64,000 bases of DNA from Haloarculaceae archaeon H-GB1-1 (GTDB lineage: Archaea; Halobacteriota; Halobacteria; Halobacteriales; Haloarculaceae), in assembly GCA_029688825.1 (NCBI GenBank), contig JARUKX010000017.1, forward strand, positions 1 through 64,000. Direction: 5' to 3'. How positions within the stretch are numbered: the stretch's first letter is position 1; each line of letters begins with the position of its first letter. Positions 24,255 to 33,073 of the stretch are shown piece by piece. The position numbers and the translations under genes were made by a program. The notes below the pieces were generated by a model. That model saw only the letters and a list, made by a program, of their open reading frames with translations. It did not search any database and was not told the origin of the DNA.

Positions 24255-25580
24255 ATGCCCACGGATCCTGGTCCCGAGGAGACCCCCGAGTCCACGGGTT
24301 CTATCAAAGATCTCATTCTCGAGCAGGAAGAAGCCGCGAGTCTCATCAAAAACCGGTCACTCCTCGAACCGAACGAGATCGTCGACGAAGAACGTATCGT
24401 CGGTCGTGACACCCAGCTCACTGATATCACTCAGCATCTCCGCGTCGCGATTAGTAACGAGCGGCCGCCGAACCTTCTCCTCTATGGCCCCTCCGGGACC
24501 GGGAAATCGCTCATCATCAACGCCGTCTGCCAGAACATCGTCGAACTCTGCGAAAGTCGTGACATCCGGTTCGGCGTCATCCAGATGAACTGCCAGAACG
24601 TGGGGACCCTCGGCGCAGCTGTCTACGAACTTGCGCGAAAGGTGGCGAACGACATCGGAACGACTGTCGACGTTCCGGAACACGGGGTTCCAAACAAGAA
24701 AAAATGGCGTGAACTCTACCGTCTGATCAACGACCATTACGACACAGTCGTGTTCATTCTCGATGAACTCGACATGCTCGTCGGTCGTCGCGATAAGGAC
24801 GAGCCAGCCTTCTCCCGCCTTCTCTATCAGCTCTCTCGTGCTGGAAGCACCGACGAGATCACTGCCCAGGTCTCCGTGACTGCCATCACTAACGACACGA
24901 AGATGATGGAGAGCGTGGGAAGTCGCGCTCTCAGTTCGTTCACCCCCGAGGACGTTCACTTCAGTGACTACGACGCCAACCAGCTCCGGGAGATTCTCCG
25001 GGCTCGGGAAGATGCCTTCCACGAGGATGCCCTTAGCGATGACGTCATCCCGCTCGCAGCAGCATTCGCCGCACAAACCAATGGGGACGCGCGGAAGGCG
25101 ATCGATCTGATGCGAACAGCGGGGTCGATCGCAGAGAAAACAGGTGCAGACAAAGTCCGTGAGGAGCACGTTCGAGAGGCCCAAGATAAAGTCGAGAAGA
25201 ACCGCGTGTTAGAGGTGACTCGTGGGATTAGTACGCAGAAGAAGCTCTGTCTTTTCGCGACTGCAGCTGTGGCGAGTGAAACTGGAACTGGTGCAGCGAG
25301 AAGCCCGATCGGATACCGAGTGTATCAGTACTTGACGGGTACCCTGGATTCGGACCAGTACCACCAGGAGACGTACGTGAACAAGATGAAGGAACTCACG
25401 ACATATTCGTTGGTCGAGACAGAGCGGAAGAGCCAGGGGCCACACTCGGGCAGCTATCTCGAGTTCACGTTTGGTGAGAATCCGGAGACCATCATCGAGA
25501 CGCTCCGAGAAGATTCGCGGCTAGACGACGTCCACGATGACGAACTCCGTACCGTCGTGAACGCACAGCTCAACAAGTAG
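24255..25580 (+). CDS. cdc6: Orc1/Cdc6 replication initiator 1
   Basis: A 441-residue AAA+ initiator. Walker A is LLYGPSGTGKSL (residues about 75-86), Walker B VFILDELDML (166-175), sensor 1 VTAITNDTK, and sensor 2 lies in NGDARKAIDLMRTAG; the last 120 residues fit the winged-helix DNA-binding domain. ATG 24255 is chosen over an in-frame GTG four codons upstream because of the TATA spacing. The protein should bind the family-1 boxes on both sides of its gene (23382-24081 and 25591-25656) and load MCM. The boxes are specific to this gene; the second initiator at 36370 has different ones. Confidence 0.93.
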   Translation: MPTDPGPEETPESTGSIKDLILEQEEAASLIKNRSLLEPNEIVDEERIVGRDTQLTDITQHLRVAISNERPPNLLLYGPSGTGKSLIINAVCQNIVELCESRDIRFGVIQMNCQNVGTLGAAVYELARKVANDIGTTVDVPEHGVPNKKKWRELYRLINDHYDTVVFILDELDMLVGRRDKDEPAFSRLLYQLSRAGSTDEITAQVSVTAITNDTKMMESVGSRALSSFTPEDVHFSDYDANQLREILRAREDAFHEDALSDDVIPLAAAFAAQTNGDARKAIDLMRTAGSIAEKTGADKVREEHVREAQDKVEKNRVLEVTRGISTQKKLCLFATAAVASETGTGAARSPIGYRVYQYLTGTLDSDQYHQETYVNKMKELTTYSLVETERKSQGPHSGSYLEFTFGENPETIIETLREDSRLDDVHDDELRTVVNAQLNK

Positions 25581-25590
25581 GCTGTTCCTC

Positions 25591-25609
25591 GAACAAGTCG
25601 ATAGGGGTG
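25591..25609 (-). repeat. origin box, family 1 (downstream of the initiator gene)
   Basis: Plus strand GAACAAGTCGATAGGGGTG, one mismatch, ten bases after the orc stop codon. Confidence 0.8.
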
Positions 25610-25638
25610 GGTCTACAGATCGTGGTGGTCGTTCACAC

Positions 25639-25656
25639 AACAAATCGATAGAGGCG
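25639..25656 (-). repeat. origin box, family 1 (downstream of the initiator gene)
   Basis: Plus strand AACAAATCGATAGAGGCG, two mismatches at the G-rich end, 30 bases after the previous copy, in the gap before the convergent polymerase gene. Confidence 0.7.
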
Positions 25657-25726
25657 ACCGTCCAAGAGTTCGCGTCATCGATATTCTGGAGGAAGCAGTG
25701 ACGGCGCATCGGATCTTAATGGCTAT

Positions 25727-27892
25727 TCACTCGTTCGGAACTGCTGTGAACGCCGTCAGATCTAGCTCCCGTGTTTCGGCAAGTTCCCGACGAATATCTG
25801 TTCGATCCCACCCGAGTGGTGAGAGTACGCTTTCGACAGCGCGAACGAGCTGTGTCTCGTAGTACGACGGATCGTACGTTTCGACCCCCTCGTGGGCGAG
25901 GGCGACGCGGTCCCGCGAGGATTTCTCGTCGTCGACGACCACGTACTCGATATCCTGGCCGGGATGGACGGTGAGGTCCTGGTCGCGAGCCCGTTTCAGC
26001 GCTGCGACGTTCTGTGTGTTCTGGGTATAGCCGTCGAGTGGTTTGGAGACGCGATTCCGTTCGAGGAGCTGCTCGACCGCTACCTCACCGGCATGAAGGT
26101 TCGAGATTGCCCGTTCGAGGCAGCCAATAACCGCCTCCGGCGATTGCGTCGCATCGAGGCGATCGAGACACTCCCGCTGGACGTCCTCGATGAACCGGGG
26201 CGTCGACCGCTGGCGGGCTTCGATCCCACGGACTTTGAACTCGTCCGCGCCGGCAACCTTCCCGAAGTACTTCGTTAGCGCGCCGGCGTCGCTCTCTCGC
26301 TGCGGCACGAACGTCACCCAGTCGTAGTGAGCTTCATACTCGAGACGGATATCGACCGCCTCGGTGATCTCGGTCGCGAGCTCCTCCAGGTTCTCGCGCT
26401 GGCGCTCGTCGACGTCGGGATCCGGCGTTACCCAAATCGAATCGACGATGCCGTGAACGACACGCCAGCCGCCGGCTTCGAGGCGTTTCTTCGCCGTCAA
26501 CAGAATCTCGCGCGCGAAGGCGTTGATCGCCTCGTGGCACTCGATTCTTCCGTACTTGGCGTTGTTGAAGCCTTGATAGCCGAAGCAGGCAACGAGAATC
26601 CATTTCAGCGCACCTGACCGCCCTTCGAGTTCGTCGAGGCGTTCCTCATCAGGCTCGTCACGCCGCTGTTCGCGACGGATGGCGGCTTTAATCTCGTCGC
26701 GAGCATCGATAATCGGCTGGAGGACGTCAACGAGGTAGCCCCGCTCGTCACAGATCGAATAGCCGAGTCCCGGGACGTCCTCGCGGTCGCGATGGCACTC
26801 ACACCGAATCACGTCCGGCGAAACGTTCCGGGTGCAGATGATATTCGGATAGAGACTCGAGAAATCGAGTTCGTGGACGTTCTCGTGGAGGCCGACCTCA
26901 GGCGCGAAGATGAACCCGCCACGGTCGGCATCGTGGAGCACCCCTATCGATTTGTATTTCTCGTGCCGCCAGGAGTGCCACGGTACCAAGACGCCTCGTT
27001 TGTGGGCTTCGCAGACCTGGATGGCCGTGAGGATGTTACCGATCGACGCCCACGCAGTTTCCTGAATCGGCTTGCGCGACCGCGTGACGAGGTCGAGGAC
27101 GCCGTCGATGTTAGTCTCGCCGAAGAAGAACGTGTTCGACCGGTCGATGATCACTCTCCCAGGCACGTTGTATCGCGCCGGCGAGTGCCCAACGCGGCCG
27201 TAGCTCGCATAGGTTGAGCGGCTTGCGAGCTGCTGGAAATCGACCCCAGTGTACCGACTCAGCGAGAAATCGTCGACGCCGGCGGTCGTGGCCATCCCGT
27301 ACAGGGTCGGGATGATCTCGCTCGTCGAGCAGACGAGGACGTCTGGATCGTGGTCATTGAGCGCAGCTTGGACTGTCGTCAGGATATCTGCTGGCGGCCC
27401 CGTGATCGTCTCGCCGGCGACGGACAGTTCGGTGTACGCGTCGCCGGTCGTCTCGGTGATTGGGACGTCGAGGCGGAGCGTCGAGAGATCGCTCGCTGGC
27501 GTCGGATCCACGTTGTTCTCCAAGCAGTACCGGAACTCTCGCGAGAGATCGACGTTGAAGCAGGCGAGATCCCCGACGGGATACTCGGACAGCTGTCGTG
27601 CCTGCCGGGCTAGCGACGTGACACGGTCGATGTGGGCGACGTCGACGGCCAGCACATCCTCGTCGTCGCGACGGAATCCGGGCCGCCGGGCGACGATATC
27701 AGTCGCGACGACGTCCGGGTGCCGGTCGTACACGGTTCGAAGTCGCGTGAAGTCGATTTCGACATCGGGTGCGCGGGGGGCGACGTAGAAGCGCGGCGTG
27801 TAGTCGTCACGTTCGGTCGCGACGGCGCCGTCGGCAGTCGCCTCCCATTCGAGGACCCGACCATCGTTGAGGTAGTCGATTGCGAACGGCAT
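25727..27892 (-). CDS. polB2: PolB2-like B-family DNA polymerase with altered catalytic motifs
   Basis: A 721-residue B-family polymerase. Motif A is intact (LDFSSLYPNII, residues 342-352). Motif B keeps the Lys (ALKWILVACFGYQGF, K430) but has CF in place of the usual NS before the aromatic-Gly pair. Motif C reads HGIVDSIW (480-487) instead of YGDTDS: the first catalytic Asp is Ile and only the second Asp remains. No convincing D-x-E exonuclease I motif is seen (LRLDVPIT). Such changes are known in the archaeal PolB2/Dpo2 group, implicated elsewhere in damage tolerance. It is last in a three-gene operon with a coiled-coil protein (2 bases upstream) and a RecA-like protein. A consensus origin box lies inside the gene at 26939-26956. 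Confidence 0.85.
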   Translation of the reverse strand: MPFAIDYLNDGRVLEWEATADGAVATERDDYTPRFYVAPRAPDVEIDFTRLRTVYDRHPDVVATDIVARRPGFRRDDEDVLAVDVAHIDRVTSLARQARQLSEYPVGDLACFNVDLSREFRYCLENNVDPTPASDLSTLRLDVPITETTGDAYTELSVAGETITGPPADILTTVQAALNDHDPDVLVCSTSEIIPTLYGMATTAGVDDFSLSRYTGVDFQQLASRSTYASYGRVGHSPARYNVPGRVIIDRSNTFFFGETNIDGVLDLVTRSRKPIQETAWASIGNILTAIQVCEAHKRGVLVPWHSWRHEKYKSIGVLHDADRGGFIFAPEVGLHENVHELDFSSLYPNIICTRNVSPDVIRCECHRDREDVPGLGYSICDERGYLVDVLQPIIDARDEIKAAIRREQRRDEPDEERLDELEGRSGALKWILVACFGYQGFNNAKYGRIECHEAINAFAREILLTAKKRLEAGGWRVVHGIVDSIWVTPDPDVDERQRENLEELATEITEAVDIRLEYEAHYDWVTFVPQRESDAGALTKYFGKVAGADEFKVRGIEARQRSTPRFIEDVQRECLDRLDATQSPEAVIGCLERAISNLHAGEVAVEQLLERNRVSKPLDGYTQNTQNVAALKRARDQDLTVHPGQDIEYVVVDDEKSSRDRVALAHEGVETYDPSYYETQLVRAVESVLSPLGWDRTDIRRELAETRELDLTAFTAVPNE
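26939..26956 (+). repeat. origin box, family 1, inside the polymerase gene
   Basis: CACCCCTATCGATTTGTA, 17 of 18 matches to the consensus, within codons for KYKSIGVL (polymerase residues about 312-319). It may be a coding coincidence or a functional outlying Orc site. Confidence 0.5.
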
Positions 27893-27894
27893 GG

Positions 27895-28194
27895 CTATTC
27901 GTCGTGTTCCCCGGCCTCCCGACCCCCCTCTGCTTCGAGCGCGGCTTCGAGTTCGTCGAGGCGGTCTTCGTGCGATTCGAGCCGGGCCTCCTGTTCGAGG
28001 TCAATGCTGAGGAGCGCCGGCAGTAGTGGGTTCTGGTGGTTCAACAGCCCGCTCGCGTCGGCGTGCTCGCGAGCGTAGGCGAACAGCTGGTCGAACCGGG
28101 GTTGGTCGCGACGCCGGAGTGCACGCCGAAAGTCCGCCCAGCGCTCCTCGATGGCCCGCAGTGCATCACGGTAGGTTGGGTTCGTACGCCCCAT
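27895..28194 (-). CDS. small coiled-coil protein of the PolB2 cassette
   Basis: A 99-residue charged helical protein. The first part (YRDALRAIEERWADFRRALRRRDQPRFDQLFAYAREHAD) and a C-terminal heptad-like stretch (LEQEARLESHEDRLDELEAALEAE) suggest a coiled coil. It lies between the RecA-like and polymerase genes with two-base gaps on both sides, so all three are co-translated. The constant company of a polymerase suggests an adaptor subunit. I recall similar proteins in haloarchaeal polB2 loci, but cannot verify this here. Confidence 0.7.
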   Translation of the reverse strand: MGRTNPTYRDALRAIEERWADFRRALRRRDQPRFDQLFAYAREHADASGLLNHQNPLLPALLSIDLEQEARLESHEDRLDELEAALEAEGGREAGEHDE

Positions 28195-28196
28195 CG

Positions 28197-29036
28197 CTAT
28201 CGTCCTCCTGACCCGGTTGCAGTCCAGGCATCGAGCAAGGGGTCTGCGGTGGCCGCCACCGTCTCACTGTCAGCTGTGACGCCCGTCCCGACGGCCTCCG
28301 GGGTCGGCGTCGACGGGCCCGGCGTCGTCGGCTCCACGCCGACCTGCGTGGCGCGTGCCGCGAGCAGCTGCTGCCAGTACGCGAACGTCGTCTGGTAGTA
28401 CGCGCCGTCGTCGACGGGGTAGACGAGCGTCTCGAAGTCCTCGCCGACGACACGTGGCCCCATTCGGGTCTGCTCGCACTCCAGATGGTGGTCGGCGACC
28501 GTCGCAATTGGCTCGGTGAATTCGTTTCGTTCGTTTCGCGTAACGAGCACCGGGATGTCGTACCCCTCGGCGTAGGTCGCTAACCGGGCGAGAGTTCGAG
28601 CCTGAAGGGTTTTCGCATGAGTCTCGCCGAGGGTATCGTCGGTGCGATACTGGGCGTCGACGGCCGGCGCGACGATGAGGGCGGGGGTGTGGGGCGACGT
28701 GTTCTCGTCACGACTTGGCGCCCCTCGGCCGGCCGCCCCGGCATCGGCGGTGGACGTCTGGATTACCTTATTCACCGCTGACGGGAGATCACAGACGGCG
28801 CCGTAGTGCTGGTAGGCGGTAAATCCGCGTGCCACGTGAATTCGGTTGAGCAACCGTTGACTGGGCGCGATCTGGGCGAGTATTGTAGTTGTCGCGTGGC
28901 CATTTGCGTCGACCCAGAAGGCGGGCCCGTCGTGCAGGAGGAGATGGTCGAGCACGAGCGACTGCAGGATCGGGACGCCGCGGCCCCCCTCGACGTCGAG
29001 CAGCGTGATGCCGTCGTCGAGCTGCGGCAACAGCAT
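28197..29036 (-). CDS. RecA-superfamily protein lacking a Walker A motif, PolB2 cassette
   Basis: A 279-residue protein beginning MLLPQLDDGITLLDVEGGRG. The layout is that of a RecA/RadA core: DGITLLDVEGGRGVPILQSLVLDHLLL at the P-loop position, AFWVDANGHATTTIL, RGFTAYQH and PALIVAPAVDAQYR at the Walker B position, PVLVTRNERNEF. But the P-loop reads GGRGVPILQS with no GK(T/S), so ATP hydrolysis is unlikely. This recalls bacterial ImuA, a RecA-like partner of mutagenic polymerases. ATG 29036 is preferred over a 65-codon longer frame whose prefix is not protein-like; a TATA-like AT-rich patch lies at about 29115-29130. Confidence 0.72.
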   Translation of the reverse strand: MLLPQLDDGITLLDVEGGRGVPILQSLVLDHLLLHDGPAFWVDANGHATTTILAQIAPSQRLLNRIHVARGFTAYQHYGAVCDLPSAVNKVIQTSTADAGAAGRGAPSRDENTSPHTPALIVAPAVDAQYRTDDTLGETHAKTLQARTLARLATYAEGYDIPVLVTRNERNEFTEPIATVADHHLECEQTRMGPRVVGEDFETLVYPVDDGAYYQTTFAYWQQLLAARATQVGVEPTTPGPSTPTPEAVGTGVTADSETVAATADPLLDAWTATGSGGR

Positions 29037-30006
29037 CTCGTCCGTAGCTGGATCGGCCTGGTCAGCGAGGGACCGATTGCGGTCAGCCCCCCGTGTCGAG
29101 GCTTTCCGAATTGACAATAATGTAAAAGGTATGCCAGAGCGACGGTCAGTCACATCGCAGTAATCGCCCGCTATCCGCCGTTGTATGGCTCGTCCACCGA
29201 GCGCACAAGCCCGGTTGACGTAATTCCACAAGATTGATAGTTTGCGTCAACCTACCCCGGCGTGGCTCGTGCCGGTGCCATATCCACACCACACGGCCTT
29301 TTGGTCGAACTCGTTACCTGGAACCGTCTTCGAGCGGGTTGTCACCCAACTCGAGTAGCTACGAAACACAGGTGCGTCACGTCGAGCACGTCGGGCGAGT
29401 CCCGGACCAGCGTTACTGTACCGGGAGGCGGACCCAGCACGTGAAGATAGCCACAACGTTGCACGTCGTTCTGTCTGCGCTTCGACGCCATCGTTGATTC
29501 CGACGGCACACGCTAGCTACCGTTCGCGCAACGGTGCCGTCAGTACTGTCTCAGCCCCTGTTCGGTCGGGAACGGACGGTCGCATCCCAGTCGTCATCCA
29601 TCTCGGCGTCGGTCAGGAGGCAGTCATCGAGGGCGTCGACAAGTGCCGCCTCGTCCATCGCGGTCCGGATGACCACAAGTTCCGTGGTGGTGAACACCAT
29701 GCCGTAGTCGAGCACTGTCGTGCTCATCCCACGAGTCGCCCAAACACCTGTGGGTCGTGGTAACCGTCCGCCTTGAAGCCGAGCTCGATGGCGTACGTGA
29801 CGTCGCCGATGCCGTGTGACCGCATCACGGGCGGCGTCACGTAGAGTGGACGGTCGCCGTCGGTGAAGTCGTCAGTGCCGCGGGCGACGTCGACGTTGTA
29901 TTCCTCGGCGTACGACTGGAGGGTGTCGGCAAACGTGGCGTACGCCTCGCGAATCGACTAGCAAGGGCAAACACATTTGCGAGCGCGTCACCTCTGGTCG
30001 GTCACG
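29037..30006. pseudogene. decayed region with CobW-like and other gene fragments
   Basis: No intact gene is seen across 970 bases. On the minus strand about 29545-29723 encodes ELVVIRTAMDEAALVDALDD and LLTDAEMDDDWDATVRS, the C-terminal domain pattern of haloarchaeal CobW-family GTPases, without the GTPase part. A separate minus-strand fragment at 29724-29959 encodes IREAYATFADTLQSYAEEYN and ends FKADGYHDPQVFGRLVG before a stop; it has no start and follows a TAG. On the plus strand 29231-29359 a short open tail (TPAWLVPVPYPHHTAFWSN) could be a third relic. Together these mark an old recombination junction at the edge of the replication block. Confidence 0.6.
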
Positions 30007-30648
30007 ATGATGCTCCCGACGCACGCGCTCGCCGGGATGGTGCTCGCGGTGCCGCTCGTCGTCATGGCTCCCGAGCACGCCGAGGTCGCGCTCGTCGCTG
30101 GCCTACTAGGTGGCGTCTGGCCCGATCTCGACCTCTATGCGGGTCACCGCAAGACGCTCCACTATCCGACGTACTACTTGGTGCTCGCCGTCGCGGCACT
30201 ACCGGTCGTCCTGTTCGTCGGGACGAGCCTCGCAGTCGGGATCGAAGTATTCTTTCTGGCGGCGGCGGCCCACAGCCGCTCGGACGTGCTCGGCGGCGGG
30301 CTGGAGCTTCGGCCATGGGAGGGGACGTCCAACCGGGCGGTCTACAGCCACTACCACCGTCGGTGGCTCCCGCCAGCCCGATGGATTCGATACGACGGCG
30401 CGCCCGAGGACCTCCTGCTGGCCGTGGTCCTCGGGGTCCCTCTCCTGGTGGCCGTCGACACGCCGCATCGGACGCTCGTGCTGGCTGCGCTGGGTGTCGC
30501 CGTGGCCTACAGCCTCGTTCGCCGGCATCTTCCGGCGCTCGCGGAAACACTCGTCGCCTTCGCTCCAACACCCGCAAAGCAGTACCTCCCCGCCCGCTAC
30601 CGCGCGAGCGAACGTGAGCCCGGCACGGTCGGCACCGATGCGCAGTGA
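30007..30648 (+). CDS. membrane-bound YdjM-like metal-dependent hydrolase
   Basis: A 213-residue protein with about five hydrophobic segments. It starts MMLPTHALAGMVLAVPL and has the family signatures THxxxG near the N-terminus, GGVWPDLDLYAGHRKTLHYP in the first loop and AAAAHSRSDVLGGG, which provide His and Asp ligands for a metal. The ATG at 30007 was chosen over an upstream one because the Thr-His motif must be near the N-terminus. A homologous but divergent protein is encoded at 33830. Substrate unknown. Confidence 0.8.
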   Translation: MMLPTHALAGMVLAVPLVVMAPEHAEVALVAGLLGGVWPDLDLYAGHRKTLHYPTYYLVLAVAALPVVLFVGTSLAVGIEVFFLAAAAHSRSDVLGGGLELRPWEGTSNRAVYSHYHRRWLPPARWIRYDGAPEDLLLAVVLGVPLLVAVDTPHRTLVLAALGVAVAYSLVRRHLPALAETLVAFAPTPAKQYLPARYRASEREPGTVGTDAQ

Positions 30649-30744
30649 GGCCTCCGGATGCCGTGCGGGAGCGAGCGGAGTCCGATTCGTCGAGCGCTAC
30701 CCGTCCACCGTGCAGTCGGTGTCGAGTGGGAACTCCAGCGACGA

Positions 30745-31464
30745 ATGACCGGACCACTGGAACTCGTAACGGGGCTGTTCCTGACGGCTCTCGTCGGCAC
30801 CCTCCTGGAGGGGGTCCGCCGCCGGAACGTGTCGGCGGTCGTCAACGCGCTCGTGGCGCTCGGTGCCGGTGTGCTTCCGTTCGTCCTCGAACTCGTCGTC
30901 CCCTCGGTGTTCGGATGGACGATCTCGTTCGACCCGTCCCTCCCGCTCTGGATCGTGATTGCCGGGTTCGGCCACTCGCTGGGTATGCTCGGCCTCTACG
31001 AGGCGGTCTGGTGGTGGGACCACCTCACACATACGATCTCCGCCGGGCTCGTCGCGACGGCACTGTACGCCGCGGTCGTCGTCACGCCGCACTCGAACCC
31101 GATTCCGGTCGGGCCAGCGTGGGTCGGCGTGACGACCGTCTGGCTCGTCCTGCTCGTGGGTGTGTTCTGGGAACTTTTGGAGAGCCTCGCGCGGGCGGTC
31201 GCCGAACGGTACAGTGTCGAACCACTCCTCGTTCAGTACGGCCCGCTGGATACCACGCTCGACCTCTTCTTCGACCTGCTCGGGGCCGTGGTGGTGGTCG
31301 CCGCCGATCTACGGCTATTCGTCCCGTTCGCGAGCCGTCACGAACAGGCGACCGAGTGGGTCCTGCACGCCACCGTCACGTTCCTGCTCGGTGGCTTGGT
31401 TCTCCTCGCCGTCGTTGCACGTGTCTGGCTCGACGGCTCAGGCCCTCACGACGAACAGGGCTAA
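30745..31464 (+). CDS. DUF2238/YjdF-like membrane protein
   Basis: A 239-residue polytopic protein with about seven hydrophobic segments. The motif VWWWDHLTHTISAGL followed by VFWELLESLAR and YGPLDTTLDLFFDLLGA matches the pattern of YjdF/DUF2238 proteins (W-D-x-x-x-H, W-E-x-x-E, D-x-x-D-x-x-x-D-x-x-G). A paralogue at 42343-43005 has WWWDHMTHALSSSL and VLWELLEFYIS. Function unknown; conserved acidic and His residues in membrane helices suggest a metal- or proton-linked role. ATG 30745 excludes an unlikely Arg-rich prefix. Confidence 0.75.
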   Translation: MTGPLELVTGLFLTALVGTLLEGVRRRNVSAVVNALVALGAGVLPFVLELVVPSVFGWTISFDPSLPLWIVIAGFGHSLGMLGLYEAVWWWDHLTHTISAGLVATALYAAVVVTPHSNPIPVGPAWVGVTTVWLVLLVGVFWELLESLARAVAERYSVEPLLVQYGPLDTTLDLFFDLLGAVVVVAADLRLFVPFASRHEQATEWVLHATVTFLLGGLVLLAVVARVWLDGSGPHDEQG

Positions 31465-31667
31465 GCTGGCTAGCTCTCAATGCACACACCTCCTCGACGA
31501 AAGCAGCGACGCTCGCAGATGCGAAGCGAAGAGCTGCGTCCAGCGAGCGCGCTCGCTGTTCAGTGAGACGGACGACCAGTCCGCTGCACCATCGTCGCTC
31601 GCTCATCTGACGGGTCGACCGGATCGACTCCGGGGGACATTTAGTTGCAGACGACGTCCACCACCGT

Positions 31668-32285
31668 ATGAACCCGGACGACGTCCGCCAGGACTGGGCC
31701 GAGCGCTCCGGCAAGTACTCACCGTCGTACTACGCGGAGATCGGCCCGAACGAGGTGAGCGAGACGCTCGCCAGCGTCCTCGACCACTACGTCGCCGACG
31801 ACGCCGCCATCCTCGAAGTCGGCTTCGGTTGCGGGCGACACCTCGAACGCCTCCGCAGACAGGGCTACGAGAACCTCACCGGCATCGACATCAACGACGA
31901 CGCGTTCTCGGTCATGGACGAGCACTATCCGCAACTCGAAGCCACGGGGACGTTCCATCAGGGCGCGCTCGAAGACCTCGTTCCCGAGTTCGACGACGAC
32001 GCCTTCGACGTCGTCTACTCCGTCGAAACGCTCCAGCACGTCCACCCCGACGACACCTGGGTGTTCGACGACCTCGGCCGCATCACCAGCGACCTCCTCG
32101 TGACCGCCGAGAACGAGGGGAACAGCCCCGAACGCGGACGCGGCGATGCCGACGTGAGCTACGTCGACGACGAGTTCCCGCTGTACCACCGCGACTGGAA
32201 GCGGGTCTTCACGGACGTCGGGTTCGCCCAGTTGATTCGGGAGCCCACCTCTCGCGACACGATTCGAGTGTTTCGGGCGCTCTGA
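31668..32285 (+). CDS. class I SAM-dependent methyltransferase
   Basis: A 205-residue soluble protein. Motif I is AAILEVGFGCGRHLERL (about residues 46-62), followed by the acidic end of strand 2 (LTGIDINDDA), motif II-like ALEDLVPEFDDDAFDVVYSV and QHVHPDDTW. This is the Rossmann SAM-binding core of a Methyltransf_11/25-type enzyme. The substrate is unknown. It stands alone on the plus strand between a DUF2238-like and a TRAM gene. Confidence 0.85.
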   Translation: MNPDDVRQDWAERSGKYSPSYYAEIGPNEVSETLASVLDHYVADDAAILEVGFGCGRHLERLRRQGYENLTGIDINDDAFSVMDEHYPQLEATGTFHQGALEDLVPEFDDDAFDVVYSVETLQHVHPDDTWVFDDLGRITSDLLVTAENEGNSPERGRGDADVSYVDDEFPLYHRDWKRVFTDVGFAQLIREPTSRDTIRVFRAL

Positions 32286-32407
32286 GGCGGTCGCAGGCGA
32301 CGTCCTCGGCGCGAGCTACTCGGCAGTGATCGGTGGGCCCGGCGAGAATCCGTCCTCACGTCCAGCCAGTGGATTCAAGATGGCCGCAATCTGTTGTTGA
32401 GAACAGC

Positions 32408-32818
32408 ATGGAAATTTCTGACCGATTGCGATGTCTCTTTTCCGCCGAAATCGAGGAGGACGAGGGCTCGTACCGCATCGAAGTACCGAAACAGGAAGTC
32501 TCGCTGGGGGCCGTCCGCGCCGACCAGACCTATCGGGTCGCGCTCGTTCCCGTCGGGTCGAACGGCGAGTCGGCGTCGAACGACGACGACACGCCGGCAA
32601 AGTCGGCGCAAGGCCCACCCGTCGACGAGGGCGACGTCCGCGAAGTGGACGTCGACAGCATCGGCGAGCAGGGTGACGGTATCGCCCGCGTCGAGCGGGG
32701 GTTCGTCGTCGTCGTGCCCGACACCGAGGTCGGTGAGCGCGTGACCATCGAGATCACCGACGTTCGCGAGAACGTCGCGTTCGCCGAGGTGCGCGAGCGG
32801 CAGTCACACTTCGACTAG
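32408..32818 (+). CDS. TRAM domain protein
   Basis: A 136-residue protein. Residues about 75-132 are a TRAM beta-barrel: VREVDVDSIGEQGDGIARVE, then GFVVVVPDTEVGERVTIEIT and ENVAFAEV. The N-terminal part (MEISDRLRCLFSAEIEEDEGSYRIEVPKQEVSLG) is typical of haloarchaeal TRAM proteins. These bind RNA and act as archaeal cold-shock or RNA-chaperone-like proteins. The ATG at 32408 fits the family N-terminus. Confidence 0.85.
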   Translation: MEISDRLRCLFSAEIEEDEGSYRIEVPKQEVSLGAVRADQTYRVALVPVGSNGESASNDDDTPAKSAQGPPVDEGDVREVDVDSIGEQGDGIARVERGFVVVVPDTEVGERVTIEITDVRENVAFAEVRERQSHFD

Positions 32819-33073
32819 CCCGGTATCCCGGGGCGTTCGGCGGCGGCGACAGTCGTCGATTGGAGCGGGAACGATGCGGTGTCACTCGTCGACGGGGGAG
32901 TGACGGACGCGACGTCGTCGACAGTCTCGGGTCCAATTCGTCGACGCCCACCCGGCCGTTGCAAGCCGTAGCCATATCTCCACGACAGCCCACGTCTCGA
33001 AGTGCCGACGGAGAGCGGTGCGGATTCCCGGACTGTTCCACAGTGGCGATCGACCAGCGAATCATCGATAGCG

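Noticed and set aside
21361-25656. Repeated CACCCCTATCGATTTGTT boxes as a CRISPR array
   Set aside because: Spacing is irregular (45 bases to 2 kb), orientation flips, and no cas gene is present. Inverted arrangement around an orc gene fits origin boxes.
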